Notes under the pieces: model-generated
Databases searched by the model: none
What the model saw: only the letters and a program-made list of their open reading frames with translations
Told to the model about the DNA's origin: nothing
Shown here: one piece after another, positions 57,037-64,000 of the stretch
Position numbering within the stretch: position 1 is the stretch's first letter
How the letters are laid out: each line of letters opens with the position of its first letter
Assembly (NCBI GenBank): GCA_019637685.1
Contig: JAHBVF010000005.1
Span: 173,665-237,664 of the forward strand
Direction of reading: 5' to 3'
Length of the DNA: 64,000 bases
From: Caldilineaceae bacterium
Lineage (GTDB): Bacteria; Chloroflexota; Anaerolineae; Caldilineales; Caldilineaceae
Program-made: the position numbers and the translations under genes

Positions 57037-57879
57037 CTACCGATGATTCGTCCACGCCGGGTCTGCATAGCGCGTGCGCAGCAGTTCCGCGGCCCGACGG
57101 TTTTCGGTGGCGGAAAGCTGTCCCGTTTGCCAGGCCACATTCAACATTTGGGCCAGCCCCGTTGCCATACAGTTCGCCACTGTGTGAAAATCGAGCAATG
57201 GCGAATCGTCGGCCACCTGCAGGGCCTGGGCCAATGTGCAGGCGCGCTGGGCCAAGTGCGCACGCAAGGCCGCGGCCTCAGCAGCGGGCAAGGCCAGCAC
57301 ATCCACCAGCCGGGTAATGTCCCCCACCAGAGGCAGGCTGCCGTGCTGGAGGACATAGCCTTTGCGTCGGCTCTGTGCGCTGCCCATCAGCTTACGCCCA
57401 CCCGCGGTAATCTCATAGGCACTGGGGACCTCAAAGCAGGCCGCAGAGACATCCTGCCCGGCCCGCACATCCCCGGCTGCCTTTTGGGCAGCCAGGCCCA
57501 CCCCTTCCAGTCCAGCCAACAGCCCGTTGCTCATCAGCAGATAGGCGTCCATCACGCCGCCCGCCATGCGCGGATCACTCAAAGGCGCGGTGACGGAATA
57601 GGTCAGTTCGTCTGTGTGCAGGATGGCCCGGCCGCCCGTTGTGCGCCGCACCAACTCGTAGCCCCGCTGGGCAATGCGTGCCGCGTCCACATCCGCCACC
57701 GACTGGTGACGGCCCAGGCTCACGGCCGCGGGCTGCCAGCGATAGAAACGCAGGGTAGGCAGACTATCCCCGGCAGCGACGGCTTCGGCCAGGCTCTCGT
57801 CCACGGCCATATTGGCAGGACCAGAACGGGGTTCGTCTTCGAGAATCAAGCGCCAGGTGGCAACAGGAAAATCGTTCAT
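57037..57879 (-). CDS. Octanoyl/lipoyl transferase (LipM/LplA family)
   Basis: A 280-residue product from ATG 57879; a GTG at 57900, 2 bases after the ygfZ stop, is the alternative. A BPL/LplA catalytic fold with [18 protein letters not shown] and [12 protein letters not shown]: Cys148 is placed as the acyl-accepting cysteine of LipM octanoyltransferases, and the [19 protein letters not shown] segment with its Lys matches both LipM and LplA. It transfers octanoate (or lipoate) to lipoyl domains of 2-oxoacid dehydrogenases or GcvH. It follows ygfZ almost without gap, in one operon. Lipoyl synthase (lipA) is not in the window. I prefer LipM because of the Cys. Confidence 0.87.
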   Translation of the reverse strand: MNDFPVATWRLILEDEPRSGPANMAVDESLAEAVAAGDSLPTLRFYRWQPAAVSLGRHQSVADVDAARIAQRGYELVRRTTGGRAILHTDELTYSVTAPLSDPRMAGGVMDAYLLMSNGLLAGLEGVGLAAQKAAGDVRAGQDVSAACFEVPSAYEITAGGRKLMGSAQSRRKGYVLQHGSLPLVGDITRLVDVLALPAAEAAALRAHLAQRACTLAQALQVADDSPLLDFHTVANCMATGLAQMLNVAWQTGQLSATENRRAAELLRTRYADPAWTNHR

Positions 57880-57902
57880 TGTTTCAGGGGCTGTGTACAC
57901 GG

Positions 57903-58880
57903 TTATTTACAGTTAGAAACAGCGGGCAATTCGATTACACTGGCCGGGCTATCACCCACAGCCAATTCACTCTCCCCTGTATGAAAGGGCCGCTTGACCA
58001 CAGCCAACGCCAGTGGACCACCCAGCGCCGGGCTATAGCCACTGCTGGTGACAGTGCCGACTGTCCGGCCATTGGCGGTCACAGCAAGGCCCACAGGCAG
58101 GGGCGCGTTGCTGCGCAGACCCACAAGTGTCTTCGTCACTTTGTCATAGGTGATCTGCCGGGCAATGATCTCCTGGCCGGTGTAGCAGCCTTTGTTGTCG
58201 GACACCGACCAGGCCAGCCCGGCTTCCAGGGGATTGTACTCGCCGGTCAACTCCGCGCCCACCCCGGGGCGGCCCAACTCAATGCGCCGGTTTTCATAAG
58301 CTTGCGCGTCGATTAGCTCCACAGCCCCCGCGTTCACCAATCGGGCCGATAGCTCGTCCGCATCTTCCGCGGGAAGGATCAACTCGTAGCCGGGCACATC
58401 GAAACGTTCCTGGCGCAGAATTGTCACGCCATCCGTGCAGGCAAAGGCATCGTCAGCCGTGGGGACTGTCATCCCGATTGTCGGCAAAAGCGTTGCTGCC
58501 TCTGCGCCCATCAAACGCAGGCGACGGACGGACTGGCTGGCATTGGCGACTTTCACTTTGTCCATAAAGAAAATCTGGCTCTGCAGCTTGCCAGCCACAG
58601 CCTCGGCTTGACCCGGCGCGGGCAACAGCCAGATTTCTTCCTCGCGGCAGAGGAGAGTGAAGACAAACTCAATACGCGCCACCGGGCTGGTCAAGACAGC
58701 CAACGCGGCCTGGCCGGGACGTAACGCGGCCACATTGGCCGTCGTCATCCGCTGCAAAAAATCCACCCGATCCGCGTCGGTGAGAATCAGCAGACCGGCG
58801 TGCGCTCTTGCCTGCACTGCCACGCCGGAGACCAGCGCGGTGTATTCCTGTTCGTTGGTGGGTGCTGTCAGTGTTTGCAT
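57903..58880 (-). CDS. ygfZ: YgfZ/GcvT-domain folate-binding Fe-S protein
   Basis: ATG 58880 has AGGAG 6 bases upstream; the product is 325 residues. The GcvT-like fold is recognised by [21 protein letters not shown] at the start. The YgfZ signature KGCYTGQE follows with Cys232, and then the C-terminal barrel ([23 protein letters not shown]). YgfZ supports assembly or repair of Fe-S clusters in radical-SAM and other enzymes and binds tetrahydrofolate, rather than acting as an aminomethyltransferase. The octanoyltransferase follows within 2-23 bases. Lipoyl synthase is an Fe-S enzyme, so the pairing makes biological sense. Confidence 0.92.
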   Translation of the reverse strand: MQTLTAPTNEQEYTALVSGVAVQARAHAGLLILTDADRVDFLQRMTTANVAALRPGQAALAVLTSPVARIEFVFTLLCREEEIWLLPAPGQAEAVAGKLQSQIFFMDKVKVANASQSVRRLRLMGAEAATLLPTIGMTVPTADDAFACTDGVTILRQERFDVPGYELILPAEDADELSARLVNAGAVELIDAQAYENRRIELGRPGVGAELTGEYNPLEAGLAWSVSDNKGCYTGQEIIARQITYDKVTKTLVGLRSNAPLPVGLAVTANGRTVGTVTSSGYSPALGGPLALAVVKRPFHTGESELAVGDSPASVIELPAVSNCK

Positions 58881-58928
58881 AATTTCTCCTGCCAAATTCA
58901 TTTCCAAGTTAATGCGACTGAGTACACT

Positions 58929-59005
58929 GGCAACAAAGTTATTCGACTACAGAAGTTCGACTTTTCAGAAAAGTCGAACTTCTACGCCCAAAAAACTTTG
59001 TTGCC
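58929..59005. repeat. Nested inverted repeat, MITE-like
   Basis: Outer arms GGCAACAAAGTT (58929-58940) and complement (58994-59005); inner arms AGAAGTTCGACTTTT (58951-58965) and complement (58969-58983) with loop CAG. Total 77 bases, in the gap upstream of ygfZ. Confidence 0.65.
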
Positions 59006-59065
59006 GCTGCACTGAGACACGCGTAGATCATACCCCTCCGGTTAGCTCCCGTCAAGCGAGGCCGG

Positions 59066-60349
59066 TTACTTTCCCGTATACCGCCCCACGAAATCCATCA
59101 CCAGCCCAAACATCGCCTTCCCCGCTTCGGTGATGTCGTCCCCGATCTGCAAATAGTGGCTCACGTCCTGATAGTAGAAAACCTCCACGGGCACATCCGC
59201 GGCCCGCAGCGCAGCCTCCAACTGATAGGCCTGGTTGATGGGAATGATGGCGTCGGCGTCGGTGTGGATGATCAGCGTAGGGGGCAGGTGGGCGGCGGTG
59301 TAGACCGGCGAAAAGCGCAGGAAAGGCACGGGATAAATATTGGCCGCGCCCAGAGCCGGGATCACCAGCCCATAGGGATCGGGAATGTCCAACCGGCCTG
59401 CATAGAAATCCGCGCTGCCGGTGAAAGCGTTGCTGATCCCGCCGGCTGTGATCCAGGCTGTGAACTGATCCCGCTCGTCCCGCAGCAGCCGGTGCAGGAT
59501 GGCGCTGCTGAAGCTGCCCCCCATGGCCACCGCGGGCGCGTCGGCCACATCCACCCCCAGCAGACCGCGCCGGGCCAGATGCAGGGCCACCCGGGCATCC
59601 TCGGCGTGGGCATAGACATCCAGCCCCCGCGTCCCGCTGGGCGAAATGGCGACGACTGTATAGCCCGCGGCGGCAAAGGCCACGCTTACCGGCTGCCAGC
59701 CGTCGATCACACCGGGAAAGACGCCGAAAATCAGCGGTAAGGGATGCTCGCTTTCCGCCAGTGGGTGATAGACGCGCAGGGTGTCGATGACCGCGCCGTC
59801 CCGCTCGAACGCGAACGCCTGTCCCCAGGCCACGGACCCCGCGGGAAAGGGTGCGGACGCGGTGTAGGGCAGACCCGCGCTCAGATGCAGGGCCTCGCCC
59901 AGATTGTCCGGCAGGGGCGCGGCGATGTGGCGCTGCACTGTCAGGCGGGGGGCATCCGTCACAGTATCCGCCGTCACTGTCACCAGCCAGGGCACACCCC
60001 ACGCGCCGGTCAGACTGGCCTCATCGCTCTCTGGCCCCACAGCCGCCACCACATACTGGCCCGGCGGCACACCGTCGATGCGATAGCGTCCCTCGGCGTC
60101 AGTCGTCGTGGCGTGGGGTGTGCCTGTGCGCTCGGCCACCAGCACGGAGACGCCGGGGGCCGGGCGACCTTCCATCCACACTTCGCCCTGGATCGATCCC
60201 GCAGCAACAATCGCGGGTGTGTTCTTTCCACCGCCCAACTGCTGCTCCAGCAGATAGCCAATGACATTGCCTTCCGGCGTGGGCGCGCAGGCGGACAAGA
60301 GCAGGGCGATGCAGAATATCCACAGATAGTTTGTACTTAATCTCAGCAT
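59066..60349 (-). CDS. Lipoprotein alpha/beta-hydrolase with carboxypeptidase-regulatory-like domain
   Basis: The preferred start is MLRLSTNYL at 60349 (427 residues); ATG 60358 is possible. The lipobox LSAC places the lipidated Cys at 21. A beta-sandwich of the carboxypeptidase-regulatory type follows (IQGEVWMEGRPAPGVSVLV, TDAEGRYRIDGVPPGQYVV). The C-terminal alpha/beta-hydrolase domain has nucleophile Ser279 in MGGSFSS, Asp366 in HTDADAIIP, and His398 in DVSHYLQ, as in prolyl-oligopeptidase/dienelactone-hydrolase-like enzymes. It should be an outer-face, membrane-tethered esterase or peptidase. The substrate is unknown. It is monocistronic on the - strand. Confidence 0.88.
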   Translation of the reverse strand: MLRLSTNYLWIFCIALLLSACAPTPEGNVIGYLLEQQLGGGKNTPAIVAAGSIQGEVWMEGRPAPGVSVLVAERTGTPHATTTDAEGRYRIDGVPPGQYVVAAVGPESDEASLTGAWGVPWLVTVTADTVTDAPRLTVQRHIAAPLPDNLGEALHLSAGLPYTASAPFPAGSVAWGQAFAFERDGAVIDTLRVYHPLAESEHPLPLIFGVFPGVIDGWQPVSVAFAAAGYTVVAISPSGTRGLDVYAHAEDARVALHLARRGLLGVDVADAPAVAMGGSFSSAILHRLLRDERDQFTAWITAGGISNAFTGSADFYAGRLDIPDPYGLVIPALGAANIYPVPFLRFSPVYTAAHLPPTLIIHTDADAIIPINQAYQLEAALRAADVPVEVFYYQDVSHYLQIGDDITEAGKAMFGLVMDFVGRYTGK

Positions 60350-60581
60350 AGGGCACATCCCTATTTGACACGGTGACAAAATGACCGGGTGACAGGGTGA
60401 AAGAATGCCACTTTATGGCCATGTCGAGTATATCTATCATTCCTGGTTTGGCGCAGCAACGGCGCGCCTGTCACTCTACAAGAGCGACAGGCGAATGTCA
60501 ACGTTTCTGTGTACGTATGCAGATGAGACCAGATGAGGGGTGACGGAGCGGGGGAGCGTTGGAGCGGCGACGAGACACTAC

Positions 60582-60615
60582 GCCTTTTGCCTTGCCCTTT
60601 TGCCTTTTGCCTTTC
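60582..60615. repeat. Tandem heptamer repeat (GCCTTTT type)
   Basis: Units GCCTTTT, GCCTTGC, CCTTTT (one base short), GCCTTTT, GCCTTTC in a row. They lie in the 493-base gap 60350-60842, which has no gene. Low-complexity GGTGACA-like units (60372-60405) are in the same gap. Confidence 0.55.
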
Positions 60616-60706
60616 GCTTGGGGTGAAGGGGTAGCGCATTCATCCGCAGGTCACAAGACTGGTGTCTGTGAACCCTTCTGATTACAAAATTCAACCCTAC
60701 AAACAC

Positions 60707-60737
60707 TTGACACCCCCCCCCCATTTTGTGGTTGAAT
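60707..60737 (+). promoter_or_regulatory. Promoter-like element with a C10 tract in the spacer
   Basis: TTGACA (60707-60712) is followed directly by ten C (60713-60722), then a weak -10-like TTGAAT (60732-60737) at 19-base spacing. Loss of two C would give the ideal 17. The gene at 60843 follows. Confidence 0.35.
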
Positions 60738-60842
60738 AGATGTATCGGATGATTCGTCTGCTTTGTACTGAATCATTGGATTTCCCCACTGCCCCGCCTT
60801 CGTTGATTGTGTCTGAATGGATTACCGCCAAAGGAGCAAAAT

Positions 60843-62261
60843 ATGTCTCGTGACAAGCAGAAATCCCCAAAGAGTTCGTTGTCGCTTCTCGCTGGTATCG
60901 TCTTGGTCGCAGTCGTGATTGTTGGATTGGCGTTCATCTTCCGTTCTGTACCAAAACGCGTACAAACGGGGCAGGTGGCTATATCATCACCGATTGAGAC
61001 GCCGACGCCCGATAAGATTCCGATGCCGTTCCTGGGCGAAAACGTTATCGCTGCTCCTACGGTGGGTCCAGATGGGAAATTACCACCTCCGCCGCCAACT
61101 TTCACTCCCTTCCCCACCTGGACACCTCGGCCCACACCAACCCGCCGTCCGGGACCGACAGTGACGCCATTTCCGACACGGCCACTCACACTTAGTGCAG
61201 CCGGCTCGATCTTCTATACCACTCAAAGCGGTCTTCACTTATGGCGCATTCCAATTGGTACGATGGGTGAAAAACTGGAGGAGGCTACAATGATTCCGCT
61301 TCCGGTTGATTTCTCCCTTTTCAACGTTTCTCCTTCACCGGACGGGAATTATTTGCTCTTTCAGCGTCCTGCCATGCCTGGAGGGAATCCATATATTTAT
61401 GAATTAAACAGTGGAAAACTACACGCGCTCTTTGAGGAAAATTCCTACATATCTGGCATTTTCTACGGTTGGCATCCCAATAGTCGACAGATATTGTTTT
61501 GGAACGATAGGGATCAATTGCTGGTAATCGATGTGGTCTCACGCGAACGAACCATTCTCGGTTTTATGATTGGACCGGTACAGGGGGCAGCTCTGTCGCC
61601 CGATGGACAAAATATAGTCTATTCCAGTTACCTGAGGACCAGTGAAAATCAAGCACATGAAGCGCTTTGGATGACCAGCACAGCTGGAAGTGATGCGCAT
61701 CCCGTGTTCACCTTTGACGGTGCATCATATGTATTCGGTTGGTCTCCCGACGGTCAATATATTCTGTATATGGGCGGACCCGGCGTTGGCCGAACGGAGG
61801 AAGCCTTTGCGCAATATGAGTCTCGGGGCCCTTTGTGGATCGTGGAACCGGATGGTGAGAATCCCCGCCCCCTTGCAGGACCCTTCGTGGCGGGATCGGG
61901 CTATGTGCCAGTTTGGTCGCCAGATAGTCAGTGGATTGTATTTACCGGATTGGATGAGGGCCAGGAATATGGCTGTTTTCCCAAACGTAAAGGAGAGAAA
62001 ATAGACTGGCCCGCCTGTCAATTTGTGGGCACAGGGGTCTACATCGAAAACATTCAGAGCGGTGAACTTCGTCGCCTCACTTCAGGAATCAAACCTGTGT
62101 GGTCTCCCGACGGAAGATGGGTGGCCTTTCTGTCAAATCAGAGCGGCTCTACGGAGGTCTGGGTTGTCCAGATGGATGGTTCGAATTTGCGCCAGGTCAC
62201 GGTTGATGGACTTATCAAGACGGAAGTTATCTGGATGTCCGAAGAGGAGGTAGGACAATGA
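60843..62261 (+). CDS. Membrane-anchored TolB-like (PD40) beta-propeller protein
   Basis: ATG 60843 has AAAGGAG 7 bases upstream; 472 residues. An N-terminal transmembrane anchor (LSLLAGIVLVAVVIVGLAFIF) and a Pro/Thr-rich stalk (FTPFPTWTPRPTPTRRPGP) precede a propeller with repeated WSPDG-type blades: FGWSPDGQYILYMGG, WSPDSQWIVFTG, WSPDGRWVAFLSNQSG. Such PD40 propellers bind peptides or proteins, as in TolB. No catalytic residues. The base composition is visibly less GC-rich than most genes in the window. The stop overlaps the start of the M23 peptidase (ATGA), so the two are translationally coupled and may work together on the cell wall. Confidence 0.88.
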   Translation: MSRDKQKSPKSSLSLLAGIVLVAVVIVGLAFIFRSVPKRVQTGQVAISSPIETPTPDKIPMPFLGENVIAAPTVGPDGKLPPPPPTFTPFPTWTPRPTPTRRPGPTVTPFPTRPLTLSAAGSIFYTTQSGLHLWRIPIGTMGEKLEEATMIPLPVDFSLFNVSPSPDGNYLLFQRPAMPGGNPYIYELNSGKLHALFEENSYISGIFYGWHPNSRQILFWNDRDQLLVIDVVSRERTILGFMIGPVQGAALSPDGQNIVYSSYLRTSENQAHEALWMTSTAGSDAHPVFTFDGASYVFGWSPDGQYILYMGGPGVGRTEEAFAQYESRGPLWIVEPDGENPRPLAGPFVAGSGYVPVWSPDSQWIVFTGLDEGQEYGCFPKRKGEKIDWPACQFVGTGVYIENIQSGELRRLTSGIKPVWSPDGRWVAFLSNQSGSTEVWVVQMDGSNLRQVTVDGLIKTEVIWMSEEEVGQ

Positions 62262-63937
62262 GCGCTCTGTGGAATCAAAGAAACCAATTGGTTCTGCTGA
62301 CACTGGCCCTGTTTCTAACAGCGATATTCATAGGTGCGTCACAGAACACAGCAAATGCGCAGACCCTGCCCTTTCTGATTTCTCCCTATTTTGGAACCGA
62401 AACCGTAACCAATCCCTGGTCCGCGGCCCATCAAGGCATTGACTTTGGAATGTCCTATGAAAGAGTTCTATCCGCGGCTGATGGAAGCATCAGCCAAGTG
62501 GCTTGGTACAATAACAATAGCTGGTGTCACCAGAATCCGAGTGATAATACCTGTGGCTATGGTCTCTATGTCTATGTACAACACAGCAATGGCTATGTCA
62601 CCAGATATGCTCACTTGAGTACAGCCGCCTTCGGATTGGGAACCTTCGGGACGTCTGTATTGAGTGGACAGATACTCGGCACAAGCGGCAACACGGGATG
62701 GAGCACCGGTCCTCATCTGCACTTTGAGGTGAGAGACTCCAATGGTGTCTCTGTAAATCCCGCCAGTCTCTGGAAAGATGGCCAGTGGGCCACTCCATCC
62801 CGCCCCATCCCTGGGCCACCGGATAGCAGCGAGACTGTCGTAGACGATATATTTGTTAATACCAGCAGTTTCTCCAAGGGCAGCGGCGGAGAATCTCTAA
62901 ATCCGTGTAATGGCAACTGTGGCGGCTGGACTTGGGCAAACACAGGTTATGGCAATGGCCGCTTTTACACCCTCGCCGATGGTGGAGGCACAATCGACCA
63001 GTGGGCCAAATGGCAGCCGACAACTTTGCCAACCTATAACGGCATCTACGAAGTCTTCGTCTACGTCCCCGACAACAACGCCACAAGCTGGCAGGCTCCC
63101 TACAAAATCGTTCATGCCGACGGGACGTCAACAGCAGTCGTCGATCAGTATGGCCTCTTCAATCAATGGGTTAGCATCGGCACCTACCGCATGAATGCCA
63201 ACAGCTATGTCTCCACCTATGACGCGACAGGGGAGAATTCCAACCAGCACTGCTCTGGGGGTTGGTGTCAATTGGGTGTAGACGCTATCAAGTTTGTGCG
63301 CCATGCTACTTATGCGCCCGATGTCCGTTACGGCAGTGGCTGGACTTCGACTGTGACGCTGCGCAATAACGGTGGTGGATATAGCAAGACCAACGTGAAT
63401 TTTCTCAAAAGCGATGGCGCGCTTGTCTGCCAAGCTGCTACTCCCTTCCTGGGAGCTCGCCAATCAATATCCTATTACTGTCCCAACACAAGCGTCGCTA
63501 CGGTTATTGTTGACGGCAGCGAGGACCTGTCGGTGGTTGTGGAGAATATCTACGACAGCGGCGGACGCTATCTGGCCGCGGCCTATCCCGGCGAAACGGC
63601 CCCGGCTACGACGGTCTATGTGCCCTTCTTCCTCAAGAAGTGGCCGACGCTGAATTCCCAGTGGCGGCAGACCAGCGAACTGATGATTCAGAACACCGGC
63701 AGCCAGAGCGCCGGTGTCACAGTCACCATCTATGACAGTTGGGACAGCGACAGCGGCTCCGCATCCCAATCCTATACCATCCCTGCAGGCGGGCGGCAGA
63801 GCGTCCCTGCCACCGACTTCAGCCAGAACTGGGACTACGGGGGATTTCTGGCTGCGGCCCGGGTCTCTACCACCTCCGGCCAGCCCCTGGCGGTCGTGGT
63901 CAACACCCTCACCGGCCTGGTGTTTTTGTCAACATAA
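62258..63937 (+). CDS. Secreted M23 peptidase with golvesin-like and C-terminal beta domains
   Basis: A 559-residue product. A signal peptide ends near NTANAQ. An M23 (LytM/lysostaphin-type) zinc peptidase domain of about 150 residues follows, with HQGIDFG (His and Asp ligands), YVQHSNGYVTRYAHLS and GPHLHFEV. These enzymes cut peptide cross-links of peptidoglycan or pentaglycine. Then comes a golvesin-like sandwich (about 190-350; YEVFVYVPD, WVSIGTYRM, GVDAIKFV) like that in the gene at 45511. Last is a beta-rich C-terminal domain with the internal VYVPFFLKKW and the end TLTGLVFLST. All zinc ligands are present. It overlaps the upstream propeller gene by 4 bases. The first third is less GC-rich than the rest. 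Confidence 0.9.
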   Translation: MSALWNQRNQLVLLTLALFLTAIFIGASQNTANAQTLPFLISPYFGTETVTNPWSAAHQGIDFGMSYERVLSAADGSISQVAWYNNNSWCHQNPSDNTCGYGLYVYVQHSNGYVTRYAHLSTAAFGLGTFGTSVLSGQILGTSGNTGWSTGPHLHFEVRDSNGVSVNPASLWKDGQWATPSRPIPGPPDSSETVVDDIFVNTSSFSKGSGGESLNPCNGNCGGWTWANTGYGNGRFYTLADGGGTIDQWAKWQPTTLPTYNGIYEVFVYVPDNNATSWQAPYKIVHADGTSTAVVDQYGLFNQWVSIGTYRMNANSYVSTYDATGENSNQHCSGGWCQLGVDAIKFVRHATYAPDVRYGSGWTSTVTLRNNGGGYSKTNVNFLKSDGALVCQAATPFLGARQSISYYCPNTSVATVIVDGSEDLSVVVENIYDSGGRYLAAAYPGETAPATTVYVPFFLKKWPTLNSQWRQTSELMIQNTGSQSAGVTVTIYDSWDSDSGSASQSYTIPAGGRQSVPATDFSQNWDYGGFLAAARVSTTSGQPLAVVVNTLTGLVFLST

Positions 63938-64000
63938 AATCGCGGCGAATGATCTTCGAAAATCGCGGAGTTTGGATGGATTGTGAAAGAAAGTGATCCG
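63938..64000. other. Window end without recognisable feature
   Basis: 63 bases after the last stop. No terminator or complete gene can be seen. Confidence 0.4.

Noticed and set aside
56986..57984. 332-codon + strand frame over the octanoyltransferase
   Set aside because: Antisense to a gene with clear LipM motifs; no ribosome site and no family resemblance.

Overview
The window reads as chromosomal DNA of a Chloroflexota bacterium, probably Anaerolineae/Caldilineae-like. This is inferred, not tested. The grounds are a fairly high GC content, large secreted proteins with Thr/Pro-rich linkers, DUF11 and PA14 modules, S8 proteases ending in WNSVN-type repeats, an archaeal-type aspartate-semialdehyde dehydrogenase, and a phosphatase / DUF3090 / SCO1664 cassette shared with Actinobacteria. 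No tRNA, rRNA, CRISPR array, transposase or phage gene was seen.

Layout. 0-9 kb: three surface proteins on the + strand (DUF11 repeats, YVTN-type propellers). 9-17 kb: an AGE-family sugar epimerase, then two paralogous S8 proteases on the - strand that share a spaced upstream element. 17.2-21.3 kb: consensus promoter, SAM-I riboswitch with terminator, aspartate kinase, homoserine dehydrogenase and asd. 21.4-25.9 kb: a HAD-like unknown, FtsH and a LysM-PA14 protein. 26-30 kb: a YqeC-MocA fusion, two CBS proteins, a HAD phosphatase and TsaE. 30.3-38.2 kb: a SpoIID-domain protein, then a leftward operon of phosphatase, DUF3090, SCO1664-type kinase-fold protein and a nucleotidyltransferase with a degenerate phosphohexomutase domain. 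38.3-46.9 kb: an anchored surface protein, a FemAB/CelD-like acyltransferase, a small acidic protein, an MCP, RqcH and a PA14-golvesin protein. 47-52 kb: a composite glycosidase and a helical membrane protein. 52.0-52.2 kb: a consensus promoter followed by a structured stretch and intrinsic terminator with no gene, a candidate small RNA. 52.3-60.3 kb: a SWIM mini-protein, flippase-like protein, UDP-glucose dehydrogenase, M16 peptidase, DUF503, octanoyltransferase, YgfZ and a lipoprotein hydrolase. 60.8-64 kb: a TolB-like propeller protein overlapping an M23 peptidase.

Functional themes. (i) A large cell-surface programme: adhesive or propeller proteins, subtilases, wall-binding and wall-cutting proteins (LysM, SpoIID, M23, glycosidase). 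Several end in, or contain, a short [IL][FY]LPxI motif. (ii) Aspartate-family amino-acid synthesis under a SAM-sensing leader. (iii) Envelope sugar metabolism: epimerase, NDP-sugar transferase, UDP-glucose dehydrogenase. (iv) Housekeeping quality control: FtsH, RqcH, TsaE, YgfZ, lipoylation.

The best candidates for undescribed biology are the kinase-fold / phosphatase / zinc-ribbon cassette, the 52.0 kb candidate RNA, the shared protease upstream element and the recurrent C-terminal FLPxI motif. Start codons were chosen from Shine-Dalgarno sites and promoters, so many differ from the longest open frame.
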